Origin: Staphylococcus sp. MI 10-1553
GTDB lineage: Bacteria; Bacillota; Bacilli; Staphylococcales; Staphylococcaceae
Assembly: GCF_010365305.1 (NCBI RefSeq)
Contig: NZ_CP048279.1
Location: 1,798,001-1,862,000 of the forward strand
Length of the DNA: 64,000 nt
Direction of reading: 5' to 3'
In this document: one piece after another, positions 50,205 to 60,249 of the stretch
How the letters are laid out: every line of letters begins with the position of its first letter
Numbering within the stretch: position 1 is the first letter of the stretch
Made by a program: the position numbers and the translations under genes
Notes under the pieces: generated by a model
Database searches by the model: none
Told to the model about the DNA's origin: nothing
Seen by the model: only the letters and a program-made list of their open reading frames with translations

Positions 50205-51371
50205 TTACGCTTCGTTTACAAGTTTAACAATTTTTTGTGCACCTTGAGCCATTGTATTTGCTGGTTCAATTGCTAAACCTGAGTCTTTTAAGATTTGTTT
50301 ACCTTCTTTAACATTTGTACCTTCAAGACGTACAACTAATGGTAATGTTAATTCCACTTCTTTTACTGCCGCTACGATACCTTCAGCGATAATATCACAA
50401 CGCATAATACCACCAAAGATATTAACGAAAATACCTTTAACGTTTTCATCGCCTAAAATAATTTTGAACGCTTCAGTAACTTTTTCTTTAGTTGCACCGC
50501 CACCTACGTCAAGGAAGTTAGCTGGGTTACCATTAAAGTGATTAATCGTATCCATTGTCGCCATCGCTAAACCTGCACCGTTAACCATACAACCAATATT
50601 ACCGTCTAATGCGATATATGATAAATCGTATTTAGAAGCTTCAATTTCTTTTGGATCTTCTTCTTCTAAATCGCGTAATTCAACGATATCTTTGTGACGG
50701 AATAATGCGTTGTCATCAAAGTTGATTTTAGAGTCAAGTGCTAAAACATCACCTTCACCTGTTAAAACAAGTGGGTTAATTTCAACGATTGAACAATCTT
50801 TTTCAATAAACACATTATATAAAGCAATTAAAAACTTAACCGCTTTGTTAATTGATTCTTTAGGAATATTGATGTTAAACGCAATACGACGTGCTTGATA
50901 TGGTGCTAAACCAACCACTGGGTCAATTGTTTCTTTGAAGATTTTTTCAGGGTTTTTCGCTGCAACTTCTTCAATTTCAGTTCCACCCTCTTCAGACGTC
51001 ATTAAAGTCACACGGTCTGTCGCACGGTCAATAACAAATCCAACATAATATTCTTTTTGGATATTGGCACCTTCTTCAATGTAAAGACGCTTCACTTCTT
51101 TACCTTCAGGACCTGTTTGGTGTGTAACGAGAACTTTTCCAAGTAACTCATTTGCATATGCTTCAACTTCTGATAAAGACTTAGCGATTTTAACACCACC
51201 AGCTTTACCACGTCCCCCCGCATGGATTTGCGCTTTAACAACATATACATCTGTGTCTAACTCTTTCGCTTTCTCAACAGCTTCTTCAGCAGAAAAAGCC
51301 ACACGCCCTTCTGGTACTGCTACGCCCATTGAGCGAAAAATTTCTTTTCCTTGATACTCATGGATATTCAT
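50205..51371 (-). CDS. sucC: Succinyl-CoA synthetase, beta subunit
   Basis: 388 residues: ATP-grasp domain ([16 protein letters not shown]) and CoA-ligase domain ([15 protein letters not shown]). Partner of SucD. Preceded by a promoter with a cre between -35 and -10, so glucose repression through CcpA is expected. Confidence 0.97.
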   Translation of the reverse strand: MNIHEYQGKEIFRSMGVAVPEGRVAFSAEEAVEKAKELDTDVYVVKAQIHAGGRGKAGGVKIAKSLSEVEAYANELLGKVLVTHQTGPEGKEVKRLYIEEGANIQKEYYVGFVIDRATDRVTLMTSEEGGTEIEEVAAKNPEKIFKETIDPVVGLAPYQARRIAFNINIPKESINKAVKFLIALYNVFIEKDCSIVEINPLVLTGEGDVLALDSKINFDDNALFRHKDIVELRDLEEEDPKEIEASKYDLSYIALDGNIGCMVNGAGLAMATMDTINHFNGNPANFLDVGGGATKEKVTEAFKIILGDENVKGIFVNIFGGIMRCDIIAEGIVAAVKEVELTLPLVVRLEGTNVKEGKQILKDSGLAIEPANTMAQGAQKIVKLVNEA

Positions 51372-51410
51372 ACTCCATCCTCCTGTTTCTTAAGGTTAAG
51401 TTCAAGTACA

Positions 51411-51439
51411 ATTATAGGAAATGTAAGCGCTATTGTAAA
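51411..51439 (-). promoter_or_regulatory. sucCD promoter
   Basis: On the minus strand TTTACA, 17 nt, TATAAT, about 40 nt before sucC. Confidence 0.8.
51421..51434. promoter_or_regulatory. cre-like site in the sucCD promoter spacer
   Basis: ATGTAAGCGCTATT matches the cre consensus with one mismatch (conserved C is T). It occupies the spacer between -35 and -10, where bound CcpA would block RNA polymerase. Confidence 0.6.
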
Positions 51440-51467
51440 CAGATTCCCTCTAGTATCATGATGTTTT

Positions 51468-51514
51468 ATAAAGGCTGAGACCTCCTGCAACACACGCAAT
51501 ACATTGTTTCAGCC
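51468..51514 (-). terminator. Terminator upstream of sucC
   Basis: On the minus strand GGCTGAAAC pairs with GTCTCAGCC (one mismatch), followed by TTTATAAAA. It would stop transcription coming from the 52-kb side. Confidence 0.45.
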
Positions 51515-51762
51515 GTTATCAAATTATAAAAATTATTTTTTAGCACACTGAATCCAACCTAAACGACAGCTGAAATACAACTGCCAACAATACATCTCTC
51601 CCCTACTGAAAAAGAATGAGGATGCGTTTGCAGTTTGTGACACCATGCATTTCCCTCACTTTGATTTGAGTTCCAAACCTAGATTGCAAAAATCGCGCAA
51701 GACTCCTGAGGGAATGAGTGTATACTGCTAACTTCCCCTTCTCTACTTTAATAGTGTGGTTG

Positions 51763-51970
51763 CTGTTTATCGCAGTAGCTGTCTGACTTCTCAATGCTAT
51801 TGCTTTTGAGAAGTCTAGTCAGCCTTGCGGGGGCAGTGCGACGAAATCTTTGTTGCACATGAGATTTCTGTACTGCTCCCAAAATCCAATTCGGCTTCCA
51901 CCTTATGTCCACTTCAATCAAGCCAAATTGAGTTGAATTTTCAGCCCCTAGGAACGCGCAGGGCGATTCA
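51763..51970. repeat. Dispersed intergenic repeat, copy B
   Basis: Partner of 31180-31386. The middle hairpin keeps pairing: GCAGTGC with GTACTGC replaces an A-U by a G-U pair. The third hairpin has one broken pair (AAGCCA). Open frames across it are shadows of the repeat. The parts 51515-51762 and 51971-52113 hold no gene. Confidence 0.85.
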
Positions 51971-52113
51971 AGCAATCTAACGACCTCACACGCACTCAAA
52001 CCTGTGAATATCTCAACATGTGCCTATAACTAAATTGCGCCTATAACCAAATTGTGCCAAAACCTTAACGTACCCTACAACCTAAATACTCCCATAACAA
52101 AATGTCCCAAAAA

Positions 52114-52157
52114 CAAAAAAACTAGGACAAAACGAAAAACACTCCGCCTCATCCTAG
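52114..52157 (-). terminator. Terminator of the small acidic protein gene
   Basis: CTAGGATGAG pairs with wobbles to GTTTTGTCCTAG, followed by TTTTTTTG on the minus strand. Confidence 0.6.
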
Positions 52158-52173
52158 CGCATCACACATCACA

Positions 52174-52458
52174 CTAATCCTCATCATTCACCTGGAACGA
52201 AATCTGCGTATCATCATCCATTGGCACTTGCACAATCTTCTGCTCATCCTCCGTTGACTCCACCACAAACTGATGTTCCTTCAACAAACGAATCAAATCC
52301 GCCTGCTGTTCATCCTCAATCGAAATATTCAAATTCTCTTCAATCTCTTCCTTGATCTTCTTTAACTTCGCTTCATCTTCAGTAATTCCCACTTCTTTTT
52401 CTTCAAAATGTACTAACACCTTATATAATTTTTGTAACGTTTCATCCATGAGTTTCAT
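52174..52458 (-). CDS. Small acidic protein of unknown function
   Basis: 94 residues (MKLMDETLQKLYKV at the start), highly acidic, helix-forming in the first 60 residues and rich in D/E/Q at the C-terminus (PMDDDTQISFQVNDED). No TM, signal or motif that I recognise. Two in-frame ATGs, at 52458 (AAAGGA only 2-5 nt upstream) and 52449 (11 nt), are possible starts. It lies between rnhB and the sucCD repeat region and has its own terminator. Confidence 0.65.
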   Translation of the reverse strand: MKLMDETLQKLYKVLVHFEEKEVGITEDEAKLKKIKEEIEENLNISIEDEQQADLIRLLKEHQFVVESTEDEQKIVQVPMDDDTQISFQVNDED

Positions 52459-52540
52459 ATTCCTTTCTTTATTAGAAATTACTACTAGTAAAACATAATT
52501 CTAACTTTTTGAAAACTTTTTATACGCCCATCCATTTCAT

Positions 52541-53326
52541 TTAAAACTTTGAAACTATTGATTTAATGGGCTCGAAAGATTTTCTATGAATAGGTGTCAC
52601 GCCGTATCGTTTCAAACCATCTAAATGTCTTTGCGTGCCATATCCAACATTTTGTGCAAAATCATAACCAGGATATCGTTGTGCATATTCAGCCATCAAG
52701 TCATCCCGATACACTTTTGCGATAATACTCGCCGCAGCAATAGACACACTTTTCGCATCTCCTTTAATGATCGCTTGTTGTGGTGCAGTCAGTTGATCGA
52801 GCTTCATCGCATCAATTAAATAGTGCGTCGGGGTGACTGACAAATTTTCAATAGCACGGTACATCGCGATTTGTGTCGCCGCATAAATATTGTGTTCGTC
52901 AATTTCTTCAGGCGTTGCAATTCCCACTGCCCAAGCACACACTTGATTTTTTAACAATGTATTCAACAAAGTGCGTTGTGTGGCAGACAATTGTTTGGAG
53001 TCATTAATTCCTACAAAGTCATGACCAGGCTGTAAAATGACTGCACTTGCGACGACAGGTCCAGCAAGAGGCCCACGTCCGACCTCATCCACGCCACAAA
53101 CCAGCGCTTCTGGATGCGCATTTAAAATTTCTGTTTCAAACTGGCACATGTCACGATATTTTTGTTGTTGTAACGCTATTTTTTCAAGTTGACGTTGACG
53201 CTGCAAAAACGCTTGTTGGACCCCTTTACGTTCATCTTGAAAGTCAGGGTGTCGTACTAAGTCCTCTATTGAAATCACTTGTTGCAATTCTGCTTTAATC
53301 GTTTGAATCGTTTTGCCTTTACGCAT
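52541..53326 (-). CDS. rnhB: Ribonuclease HII
   Basis: 261 residues. Catalytic [13 protein letters not shown] (Asp80, Glu81), LLIDAMKL-like YLIDAMKLD and the Asp in [10 protein letters not shown]. It removes ribonucleotides from DNA and RNA primers. I chose ATG at 53326, whose codons overlap the rbgA stop (AATGCGTAA); the frame is open to 53422 but that part is inside rbgA. Confidence 0.94.
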   Translation of the reverse strand: MRKGKTIQTIKAELQQVISIEDLVRHPDFQDERKGVQQAFLQRQRQLEKIALQQQKYRDMCQFETEILNAHPEALVCGVDEVGRGPLAGPVVASAVILQPGHDFVGINDSKQLSATQRTLLNTLLKNQVCAWAVGIATPEEIDEHNIYAATQIAMYRAIENLSVTPTHYLIDAMKLDQLTAPQQAIIKGDAKSVSIAAASIIAKVYRDDLMAEYAQRYPGYDFAQNVGYGTQRHLDGLKRYGVTPIHRKSFEPIKSIVSKF

Positions 53327-54191
53327 TGGTCTCGGCCTGCCATTCGGAATATAAGTCAAAGCAATAAGTCCCGATTTTCGCATTTCTAATGTCATAGATG
53401 AGTGCTTCAATGACCGCTTCATAATCTACTTCATTCCCACGTTGTAACAGACCACGCTTGCGCCCTATCGCGTCAAACCAAGCCAACATTTCTGCATCTC
53501 GAGGTACATCGATTTTAAAATGGGCGAGCAATGCTTCATAGTCATGTTCAATGAGAAATTCTAATCCGTAAATCGCCACTTCATCTAAATGTACAATGCT
53601 ATCTTTAATTGCACCCGTTAAACTCAACTTTTTACCAATCAGTTGATCTTCAAACTTTGGCCATAAAATCCCCGGTGTATCTAATAACTGTAATGATTTA
53701 CCTACTTTAATCCATTGCTGTTGTTTTGTCACACCCGGTTTATTCCCTGTTTGTGCAATCGAACGGTTTGCGAGTTTGTTAATCAAAGTCGATTTACCAA
53801 CATTAGGGATGCCGACAATCATCGCACGTATTGCTCTCGGTTTTAACCCTTTTGCTTTTTCACGTTCAAACTTTTCACGTGTCGCTTCAATTGCAGCTGC
53901 TTCTACATTTTTTAAGCCTTTACCATGTTTCGCATCAACGGCTACCGGATAAGCCCCTTTCTCTCTAAAGAACGCATACCATTTTTCCATTTCTTTTAAA
54001 TTGGCCATATCTTTTTTATTGAAAATGACCACGCGTGGTTTTTGTTGAATGACCTCATCAATCATAGGGTTTCTCGAACTAAAAGGAATGCGCGCATCGA
54101 CCAATTCAAAGATCACATCCACTTTTTTTAGTTGTTCCGTTACTTCTCGTTTTGCTTTGGCCATATGACCTGGATACCATTGAATCACCAT
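53319..54191 (-). CDS. rbgA: Ribosome biogenesis GTPase RbgA (YlqF)
   Basis: 290 residues, circularly permuted GTPase: G4 NKKD (about 58) comes before G1 GIPNVGKST (about 128) and G3 DTPG (about 174), then a C-terminal ANTAR-like helical domain. Needed for late 50S assembly (L16 incorporation). It overlaps rnhB by 8 nt. Confidence 0.95.
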   Translation of the reverse strand: MVIQWYPGHMAKAKREVTEQLKKVDVIFELVDARIPFSSRNPMIDEVIQQKPRVVIFNKKDMANLKEMEKWYAFFREKGAYPVAVDAKHGKGLKNVEAAAIEATREKFEREKAKGLKPRAIRAMIVGIPNVGKSTLINKLANRSIAQTGNKPGVTKQQQWIKVGKSLQLLDTPGILWPKFEDQLIGKKLSLTGAIKDSIVHLDEVAIYGLEFLIEHDYEALLAHFKIDVPRDAEMLAWFDAIGRKRGLLQRGNEVDYEAVIEALIYDIRNAKIGTYCFDLYSEWQAETNA

Positions 54192-54418
54192 AGTTTTAAC
54201 TCCTCTTAATTATTCTTACAAATCGTTTTTTTTAATGTTATATGTTATATTAATTGTTAGTTTTAAAGATATAAACATATGATATTGAATGACGAATTAA
54301 AGCATCCGCATCATGTATTGTATAACAAAATTTGATATACACCACTTTAAGTATAATCAACTTTATCGTCAATAGCTATTTACAATCACATATCGTTGAA
54401 CAAAGGTAGGTATATTGA

Positions 54419-54802
54419 ATGGTGAACTCAGCACGTTTTTTTGAAATTTTCCGGTTTGTATTAGTAGGTGGTATTAATACTCTAAATTATTATATCGTCT
54501 ATTTAATATTATTGCGTTTATTTGATGTCCATTATCTCATCAGCCATATTATCGGTTTCATTTTTTCGTTCGTCGTTTCTTTCTATTTAAATTGTTACTT
54601 TGTCTATAAAGTGCGACCGACGCTAAAAAAATTTTTGGCCTTTCCACTGACACAAGTGGTTAATATGGGGACACAAACGTTACTCATTTTTATCTTTGTG
54701 GAGCTCATGCATTTCAACGCAGCCTTTGCACCGTTTGTAGGACTCATCGTTACGATACCAATTACTTATATTTTATCTAAGTTTATTCTTAAAGATCGAT
54801 AA
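54419..54802 (+). CDS. GtrA/GtcA-family membrane protein
   Basis: 127 residues with four TM segments (ILLRLFDVHYLISHIIGF, FVVSFYLNCYFVYKV, LLIFIFVELMHF, PFVGLIVTIPITYILSKFIL) and the family-typical arginine/lysine-bounded ends. GtrA/GtcA proteins are thought to flip undecaprenyl-phosphate-linked sugars across the membrane. GGTAGG lies 8 nt before the ATG. It heads a plus-strand operon with the two YfhO proteins. It diverges from rbgA; the 227-nt gap contains a TATAAT near 54352 but no clear -35. Confidence 0.88.
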   Translation: MVNSARFFEIFRFVLVGGINTLNYYIVYLILLRLFDVHYLISHIIGFIFSFVVSFYLNCYFVYKVRPTLKKFLAFPLTQVVNMGTQTLLIFIFVELMHFNAAFAPFVGLIVTIPITYILSKFILKDR

Positions 54803-54821
54803 TTAAAGTGAGGCTCGGATT

Positions 54822-57431
54822 ATGAGACGTTACATTCACCCCATCGGCTTTATTGTTTTATTTTTATGCATGTCACTCATAGGGCATGCTTATATTTTGT
54901 ATCGCTTTTTTGCAGACGGTCTGTTATATACAGGTCCAAATGACGGTATGGAACAAATGGTACCGATTCAGATGTTTTTATACGAAAAATGGTCTGAAGG
55001 TACCTTTTTCTATGCCACCGATTTTGGTCTTGGCGGTGATTTTTTTACAGATCTATCGTATTATTTTTCGACTAATTTCATTTTTATTTTAACTACAAGC
55101 GTCACTTGTCTTTTAGCACTATTACATATCGTGGACCCTAAAGACATGATGTATTGGTTCACACAAGCATGGGTCGTTTCCATTTTGAAGTGCACTGGCG
55201 CTATGATAGCAACGTATTACTATGCACGTCAGTTAAAACTCCAGCACGTCGCATCGGTTGTATTTGCGGTGTTATTCGCCATGTCGCCACTTTATTTCCG
55301 ATTCACCGTGTACTGGCCCTTTTTTAGTGATGTATTTATTTTATTACCACTGCTCTTACTCAGTATTGAACGTTTTTTGAAATCGGGTAAGTTAGGCCTA
55401 TTCATCATTATTACAGCTATTTCTTTTGCGAATAATTTTTACTTTGCCTATTACCAAGTCTTGATGGGACTCATTTATTATAGTCTGAGAGTGTTTCATC
55501 CACACCCCGATGATCAAAAAAGAGGTATCAAAACTGTTCTACCCTTAGTCGTTGCAGCTGTTTTAGGCGTAGGTTCAAGTTTATTCTTTTTCTTTCATGG
55601 GGCACGCAGTTTTTTCAACAATCAACGTATCCCATTTGATGGTGACATGCCACTCATTGAACAGTTCAATGAAAATACAAATCTTTTCTATGACAACTAT
55701 TTAATCATCATTTCATTTGTCGTAATTCAAGCGTTACTGACATTTAAATTGTACCGTCATTTTTACTTTAGACTGTTCGCAATACTGAGCATTTTAACCA
55801 TTATCGCAGCATTTATACCATATGTGGACAGTATATTTAACGGCTTTTCAGCGCCACAAAACCGTTGGCATTACTTATTAGCATTTGTGACAAGTGGTTT
55901 AATTGCAACTTATATACAGCATTTCAAATCGTTATCACGCCTTACATATATCTTGACCGCGATACCTGCAATGGCTATTGTTTTCATGAGTGCTTCCATG
56001 AATGATCGGGTCGTCTGGTGGATCTATCTCATCCCTATCGTATTTCTGATTGGATTACTCGTCTTAACGATTGAACATCATGATAACAAACGATGTCATT
56101 TCGTAACAGTGAGCTTTGCATGCGCACTTATCGTTTTACAATTTGCGATGTCGGCAGTGTTTATTAAAAATCAAATTTTCCATACAGATCACGAAAAGCG
56201 AGCCAATACATTTTATGCGCATGCCAGTTTGTACAATACACCTTTACAGCAGTCGTTAGTCGACCAAATGAATGCGGATAAGCGTGAGGATGAACGGATA
56301 GATTGGCGTGTAAACGAGCAGGATAATACACCGATGTATCAACATTTTAAAGGGATGAGTTTGTATTCGAGTATTTTCGATCAACAGCTCATTGAATTTT
56401 ATTATCGCTATTTAATGATTAACTTAAAAGAAGAATCTGTCAGCCGTTATCAATCTACAGGGAGCCGCTCGAACATTGCAAGTCTCTTATCCGTACGCTA
56501 CCTTATGGAAAAAGATTATCAGCACCAGCAACCTGCTCATTTTGAAAAAGTGCATCAATTTGGTCAATATGTCATGTACGAAAATCAATACCCTTTACCG
56601 GCCGTGCGTGTGAGCCATCATTATTATAACGCTGAAGATTTAACGACACCGATTGATCGTGAACATGCGATGCTCGATGGCGTCGTATTGGATCATCAAG
56701 GTCAAACGTATCCTCAAAAAGCCCAAAATCTTGTTCATGAAGTCGAAATGACAACCCTTGATGCCCAACGTACACGCTCAGATGGGTTAACAGTCACTAA
56801 ACCGAATGGTGGTGTGACGCTGCAACTCCCGGAAACATTACGCGAACAGTATGAAGACTTTTATCTCGTCGTCTATTTTAAACGTAATGCGCCAGATAGT
56901 AACAGTACACTCGATGTCAATGGCTATGAAAATCACCGTCTATTTAACAATTCTAAATATCGTACAGGTCAAAATACTTTGCTGTATCGCGTGCAACCTG
57001 ACAACAACGGCCAAATTCATCTCGGTATTTCACCAACAGGGTCGTATCAATTGCGCATTCAAGGTTTGTACGGCGAAGATTACGATACGTTAAAACAGGC
57101 ATATCATCAGCAAGCCCCTCATCACTATGAAGAACATCAAGGAAAGATTAAAGTTCATTTAGCTGAGCATTCTGGTGGTATGGCGGTCATCAACATCCCT
57201 TATCGTAAAGGCATGACGGCAATTGTTGACGGACACGCTGTCATACCACAAAAGGTCAATGGCATGATGACAGGGATCAAAATTGGACCACATGCGAAAC
57301 AAATTGACATTCACTACCGTCCACCTTATTTCATCACGATGATCGTCTTGTCAATCATCAGTATCATCAGCAGCATCATTTATAGTCGTTGGTATCAACA
57401 TAAACAATCGAGAAAGAGTGAAAAACATTGA
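54822..57431 (+). CDS. YfhO-family membrane protein, copy 1
   Basis: 869 residues, about 12-14 TM segments in the first half and last segment, with a long extracellular part (about 470-830) before the final TM. The family acidic motif is GPNDGMEQM (Asp41), and GLGGDFFTDLSYY follows near residue 70. In B. subtilis and S. aureus YfhO is a GT-C-like enzyme that puts GlcNAc on lipoteichoic acid from a lipid carrier, with CsbB and GtcA. It overlaps copy 2 by 4 nt. Confidence 0.88.
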   Translation: MRRYIHPIGFIVLFLCMSLIGHAYILYRFFADGLLYTGPNDGMEQMVPIQMFLYEKWSEGTFFYATDFGLGGDFFTDLSYYFSTNFIFILTTSVTCLLALLHIVDPKDMMYWFTQAWVVSILKCTGAMIATYYYARQLKLQHVASVVFAVLFAMSPLYFRFTVYWPFFSDVFILLPLLLLSIERFLKSGKLGLFIIITAISFANNFYFAYYQVLMGLIYYSLRVFHPHPDDQKRGIKTVLPLVVAAVLGVGSSLFFFFHGARSFFNNQRIPFDGDMPLIEQFNENTNLFYDNYLIIISFVVIQALLTFKLYRHFYFRLFAILSILTIIAAFIPYVDSIFNGFSAPQNRWHYLLAFVTSGLIATYIQHFKSLSRLTYILTAIPAMAIVFMSASMNDRVVWWIYLIPIVFLIGLLVLTIEHHDNKRCHFVTVSFACALIVLQFAMSAVFIKNQIFHTDHEKRANTFYAHASLYNTPLQQSLVDQMNADKREDERIDWRVNEQDNTPMYQHFKGMSLYSSIFDQQLIEFYYRYLMINLKEESVSRYQSTGSRSNIASLLSVRYLMEKDYQHQQPAHFEKVHQFGQYVMYENQYPLPAVRVSHHYYNAEDLTTPIDREHAMLDGVVLDHQGQTYPQKAQNLVHEVEMTTLDAQRTRSDGLTVTKPNGGVTLQLPETLREQYEDFYLVVYFKRNAPDSNSTLDVNGYENHRLFNNSKYRTGQNTLLYRVQPDNNGQIHLGISPTGSYQLRIQGLYGEDYDTLKQAYHQQAPHHYEEHQGKIKVHLAEHSGGMAVINIPYRKGMTAIVDGHAVIPQKVNGMMTGIKIGPHAKQIDIHYRPPYFITMIVLSIISIISSIIYSRWYQHKQSRKSEKH

Positions 57432-60022
57432 AAAAACAGAAACAAAAAAGTATTGTAACTCGTTTTTTAACCGTCTTCATTGCGGCCTGTCTCGTCGGAT
57501 GTATCGTGTACGTGCCGGTCGTGTTCCGTTTCATACATGAAGGCATCATTTATAGTGGAAACGGCGATGGTTTTAAACAAATGATGCCTTTTCAACGCTT
57601 TTTGTATGAACATTTTTCTCATCTCCACTCGCTTTATGACAGTGGTTTTGGACTCGGTGGCGATTATTTTACAGACCTCGCCTACTATTACACGACCTCA
57701 CCGATGATGTATGTGAACTTCATCTTTGTAGGTCTTGGGCAATGGCTGTTACATTTCGATCCGAGTGACATTGAATTTTGGCCCAGCAACCAAATTTTCA
57801 CGGCGTATTTACGTTGTGTCATCACATTTCTTGCCGCTTATGGCATGTTTCATCAATTTAAACTCGAGCGCTTTTATCGTTATTTAGGTGCCATCCTTTA
57901 TGCCACTTCCACTGTGGTCTATTATTTCAATTTTACATGGTCGTTTTTTGGCGATATTTTAATTTACTTGCCCCTTTCAATTTGGGGAATTGAACGCTTT
58001 TTCAGAAGTCGTCACATCGGATTATTCATCATCGCCATTGCTTTAACTTTGTTTTCTAACTTTTACTTTAGTTATTATGAAGCGATTATTTTAACAATGT
58101 ACTTAGTTTATCGCATGATTTGGCCGCATCGTGACGATCAAGTTGGTCGCTGGCAAAAATTATATTTGCTTATTCCAGCTGTCCTTTGTAGTTTGTGTAT
58201 CGCGGCGTTAGGCTTTTTTACTGGTGTACGGTCGTTTTTAAATAATGATCGTCAAACGAATGATGTCTTTATTTCACCGATTATCGAATTTTCACAAAAG
58301 TACCATATCTTTACAAACGGTTTTTATATTACAGTTACGTTTATTGCGCTCGTCGCACTATTTTCGTTCAAACTATACCGCCATTATCACTATAAAATGG
58401 TCGCGATTTTCACTTGGATACTGTTGATTGGTTCTTTTTCACCCTATTTTGATAGTGCGTTTAATGGCTTTTCATTCCCACAGCGTCGTTGGGTCTACAT
58501 CCTCGCATTAACGACAAGTGCTTTAATCGCATTGTGGATTAAATATTTGACCGAGTTGACTGTGAAATCATTTTTACAATCACTCATTCCGATTGCATTA
58601 CTTGCGATTGCAACAGCATTCTTTTCACGCGGTGCGATGTGGTGGATGCTTGCCAGTGTCATCATTTTAATCGTAGTAGCCTATCACATTTACCAACGTC
58701 GTCCGCTGACAGGTTGGATGCGCGGTGTCTTGTTCATACTCTTTGTCGTGCAACAATTTATCTTATTACTCAACTATCATCATAACAATATCGCACCCTA
58801 TCAGTCGATAATGGACGATATGAAAGCGCCAAATTATCATAGTACGACTATACAACAACAGATTGATACGATAAAGCATGACCAGTCACCATTACAGCGC
58901 ATCGATTACATGAGTACTTACGCTGTGAACTCTAGTATGATTTACGACTTTAATGGGGTCGCACTGTATTCCAGTATTTTTGACGGCAATATTTATGATT
59001 ATTATGACCGCCAAATGCAAATCAACATGGAATATGACAGTAACAGTACGTATCGTTTATTAGGTGATCGCGAAAATTTATACGCATTATGGGGTATCAC
59101 GGACCGTATTAAAGATGCCCCCGACCGCACTTTGCCGTATGGAATGAAAAATGTTCAAACGATTCAAGACGAAAACCATGCTTGGACCCATTCCCAACAA
59201 ACGATAGATTATCCGAGCGCACATTTGACCTCTCGTGTTTATGACGCCAAAGACTTAAAATCACCGTTAGATCGTGAACAAGCGATGTTGCAAGGTGTGG
59301 TACTCGACAATCAAAAAGCCAATCAAACGTTCCAGGCGAATTCGAATTTATTATCAAAAGCGACAGTGACACCACGAGATGCCTCGATGAAAGGAAAAAT
59401 TTTAACCGTTCATGAAAAAGACGGTGGCGTGAATATCGATTTACCTCAAAACGTGAAAGAACGTTATCACGACTATTATGTTGAAATGGACATCGAATTA
59501 TTGTCACCAAATCAACCGCACTATTTAAAACTAGATGACTTTTACCAACGCCGTACGAAACTCGACTATGCTTATCGTCGTTTTGTTACACCCATTACAG
59601 TGCGTGTGACTGTTCGTGACACGATGCAACTGAAGTTAAAACAAGGCGATTACCGTTTTCAGCTTAAAGGTATTTACGGCGAAGATTACAGTACGCTTAA
59701 ACGTGCTGCTTCAGAAGTAGAACCCGTACAGATGGATAAGGAGCGCCGACACATCAACGCACATTTCAAATCAGACAAAGACCAATACCTTGTACTTCCA
59801 ATCCCCTATAGACAAGGTTTACACGCTGAAGTCAACGGCGAGACAAGACCTGTGCTTCAAGGCAATGGTTTAATGACAATTGTGCCCGTTGAAAAAGGTG
59901 ACAGTAAAGCGACATTGACCTATTCACTACCTTATTGGCATATTTTAAGCCTGATTACCGTATTAGGCATTGTGGGCGCGATAGTTTATCGTTGGTGGCT
60001 CCGTCGAACAACCAAACAATAA
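57428..60022 (+). CDS. YfhO-family membrane protein, copy 2
   Basis: 864 residues, parallel to copy 1 throughout: GNGDGFKQM (Asp47), GLGGDYFTDLAYYY, LYSSIFDG, DREQAMLQGVVLD, GIYGEDYSTLK, NGLMTI and a last TM segment. It starts with TTG at 57428; the YfhO-1 stop TGA overlaps it (ATTGA), so the two are coupled. The clear but far from identical copies suggest duplication followed by specialisation, for example on two different polymers or sugars. Confidence 0.88.
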   Translation: MKKQKQKSIVTRFLTVFIAACLVGCIVYVPVVFRFIHEGIIYSGNGDGFKQMMPFQRFLYEHFSHLHSLYDSGFGLGGDYFTDLAYYYTTSPMMYVNFIFVGLGQWLLHFDPSDIEFWPSNQIFTAYLRCVITFLAAYGMFHQFKLERFYRYLGAILYATSTVVYYFNFTWSFFGDILIYLPLSIWGIERFFRSRHIGLFIIAIALTLFSNFYFSYYEAIILTMYLVYRMIWPHRDDQVGRWQKLYLLIPAVLCSLCIAALGFFTGVRSFLNNDRQTNDVFISPIIEFSQKYHIFTNGFYITVTFIALVALFSFKLYRHYHYKMVAIFTWILLIGSFSPYFDSAFNGFSFPQRRWVYILALTTSALIALWIKYLTELTVKSFLQSLIPIALLAIATAFFSRGAMWWMLASVIILIVVAYHIYQRRPLTGWMRGVLFILFVVQQFILLLNYHHNNIAPYQSIMDDMKAPNYHSTTIQQQIDTIKHDQSPLQRIDYMSTYAVNSSMIYDFNGVALYSSIFDGNIYDYYDRQMQINMEYDSNSTYRLLGDRENLYALWGITDRIKDAPDRTLPYGMKNVQTIQDENHAWTHSQQTIDYPSAHLTSRVYDAKDLKSPLDREQAMLQGVVLDNQKANQTFQANSNLLSKATVTPRDASMKGKILTVHEKDGGVNIDLPQNVKERYHDYYVEMDIELLSPNQPHYLKLDDFYQRRTKLDYAYRRFVTPITVRVTVRDTMQLKLKQGDYRFQLKGIYGEDYSTLKRAASEVEPVQMDKERRHINAHFKSDKDQYLVLPIPYRQGLHAEVNGETRPVLQGNGLMTIVPVEKGDSKATLTYSLPYWHILSLITVLGIVGAIVYRWWLRRTTKQ

Positions 60023-60031
60023 TATGAGGCA

Positions 60032-60118
60032 CGATGCTTCGCCGACTGAGCAGGCTGGAATTGAGCAGATTCACAAATTCCAGCCGCTACATAGTTAAGG
60101 TGAGGCATCGCTTTTTAT
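60032..60118 (+). terminator. Large two-level terminator of the GtrA-YfhO operon
   Basis: Outer 12-bp stem CGATGCTTCGCC with GGTGAGGCATCG (two wobbles), inner 10-bp stem GGCTGGAATT with AATTCCAGCC, then CTTTTTATTT. Confidence 0.75.
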
Positions 60119-60249
60119 TTGTAATTCTCATAAAATCGTACCTTCCGAATTCACAAAACAGATCATTTTTTTATCGTATCATTGTGTAATTTTATATGTT
60201 TAGAGGTTAAAATGATGTCATATGACAAATGTATAGAGGCGGTGATTTT

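Noticed and set aside
51603..51999. Minus-strand ORFs of 63 and 83 codons
   Set aside because: They lie across the dispersed structured repeat, have no SD, and resemble the spurious ORFs such repeats produce.
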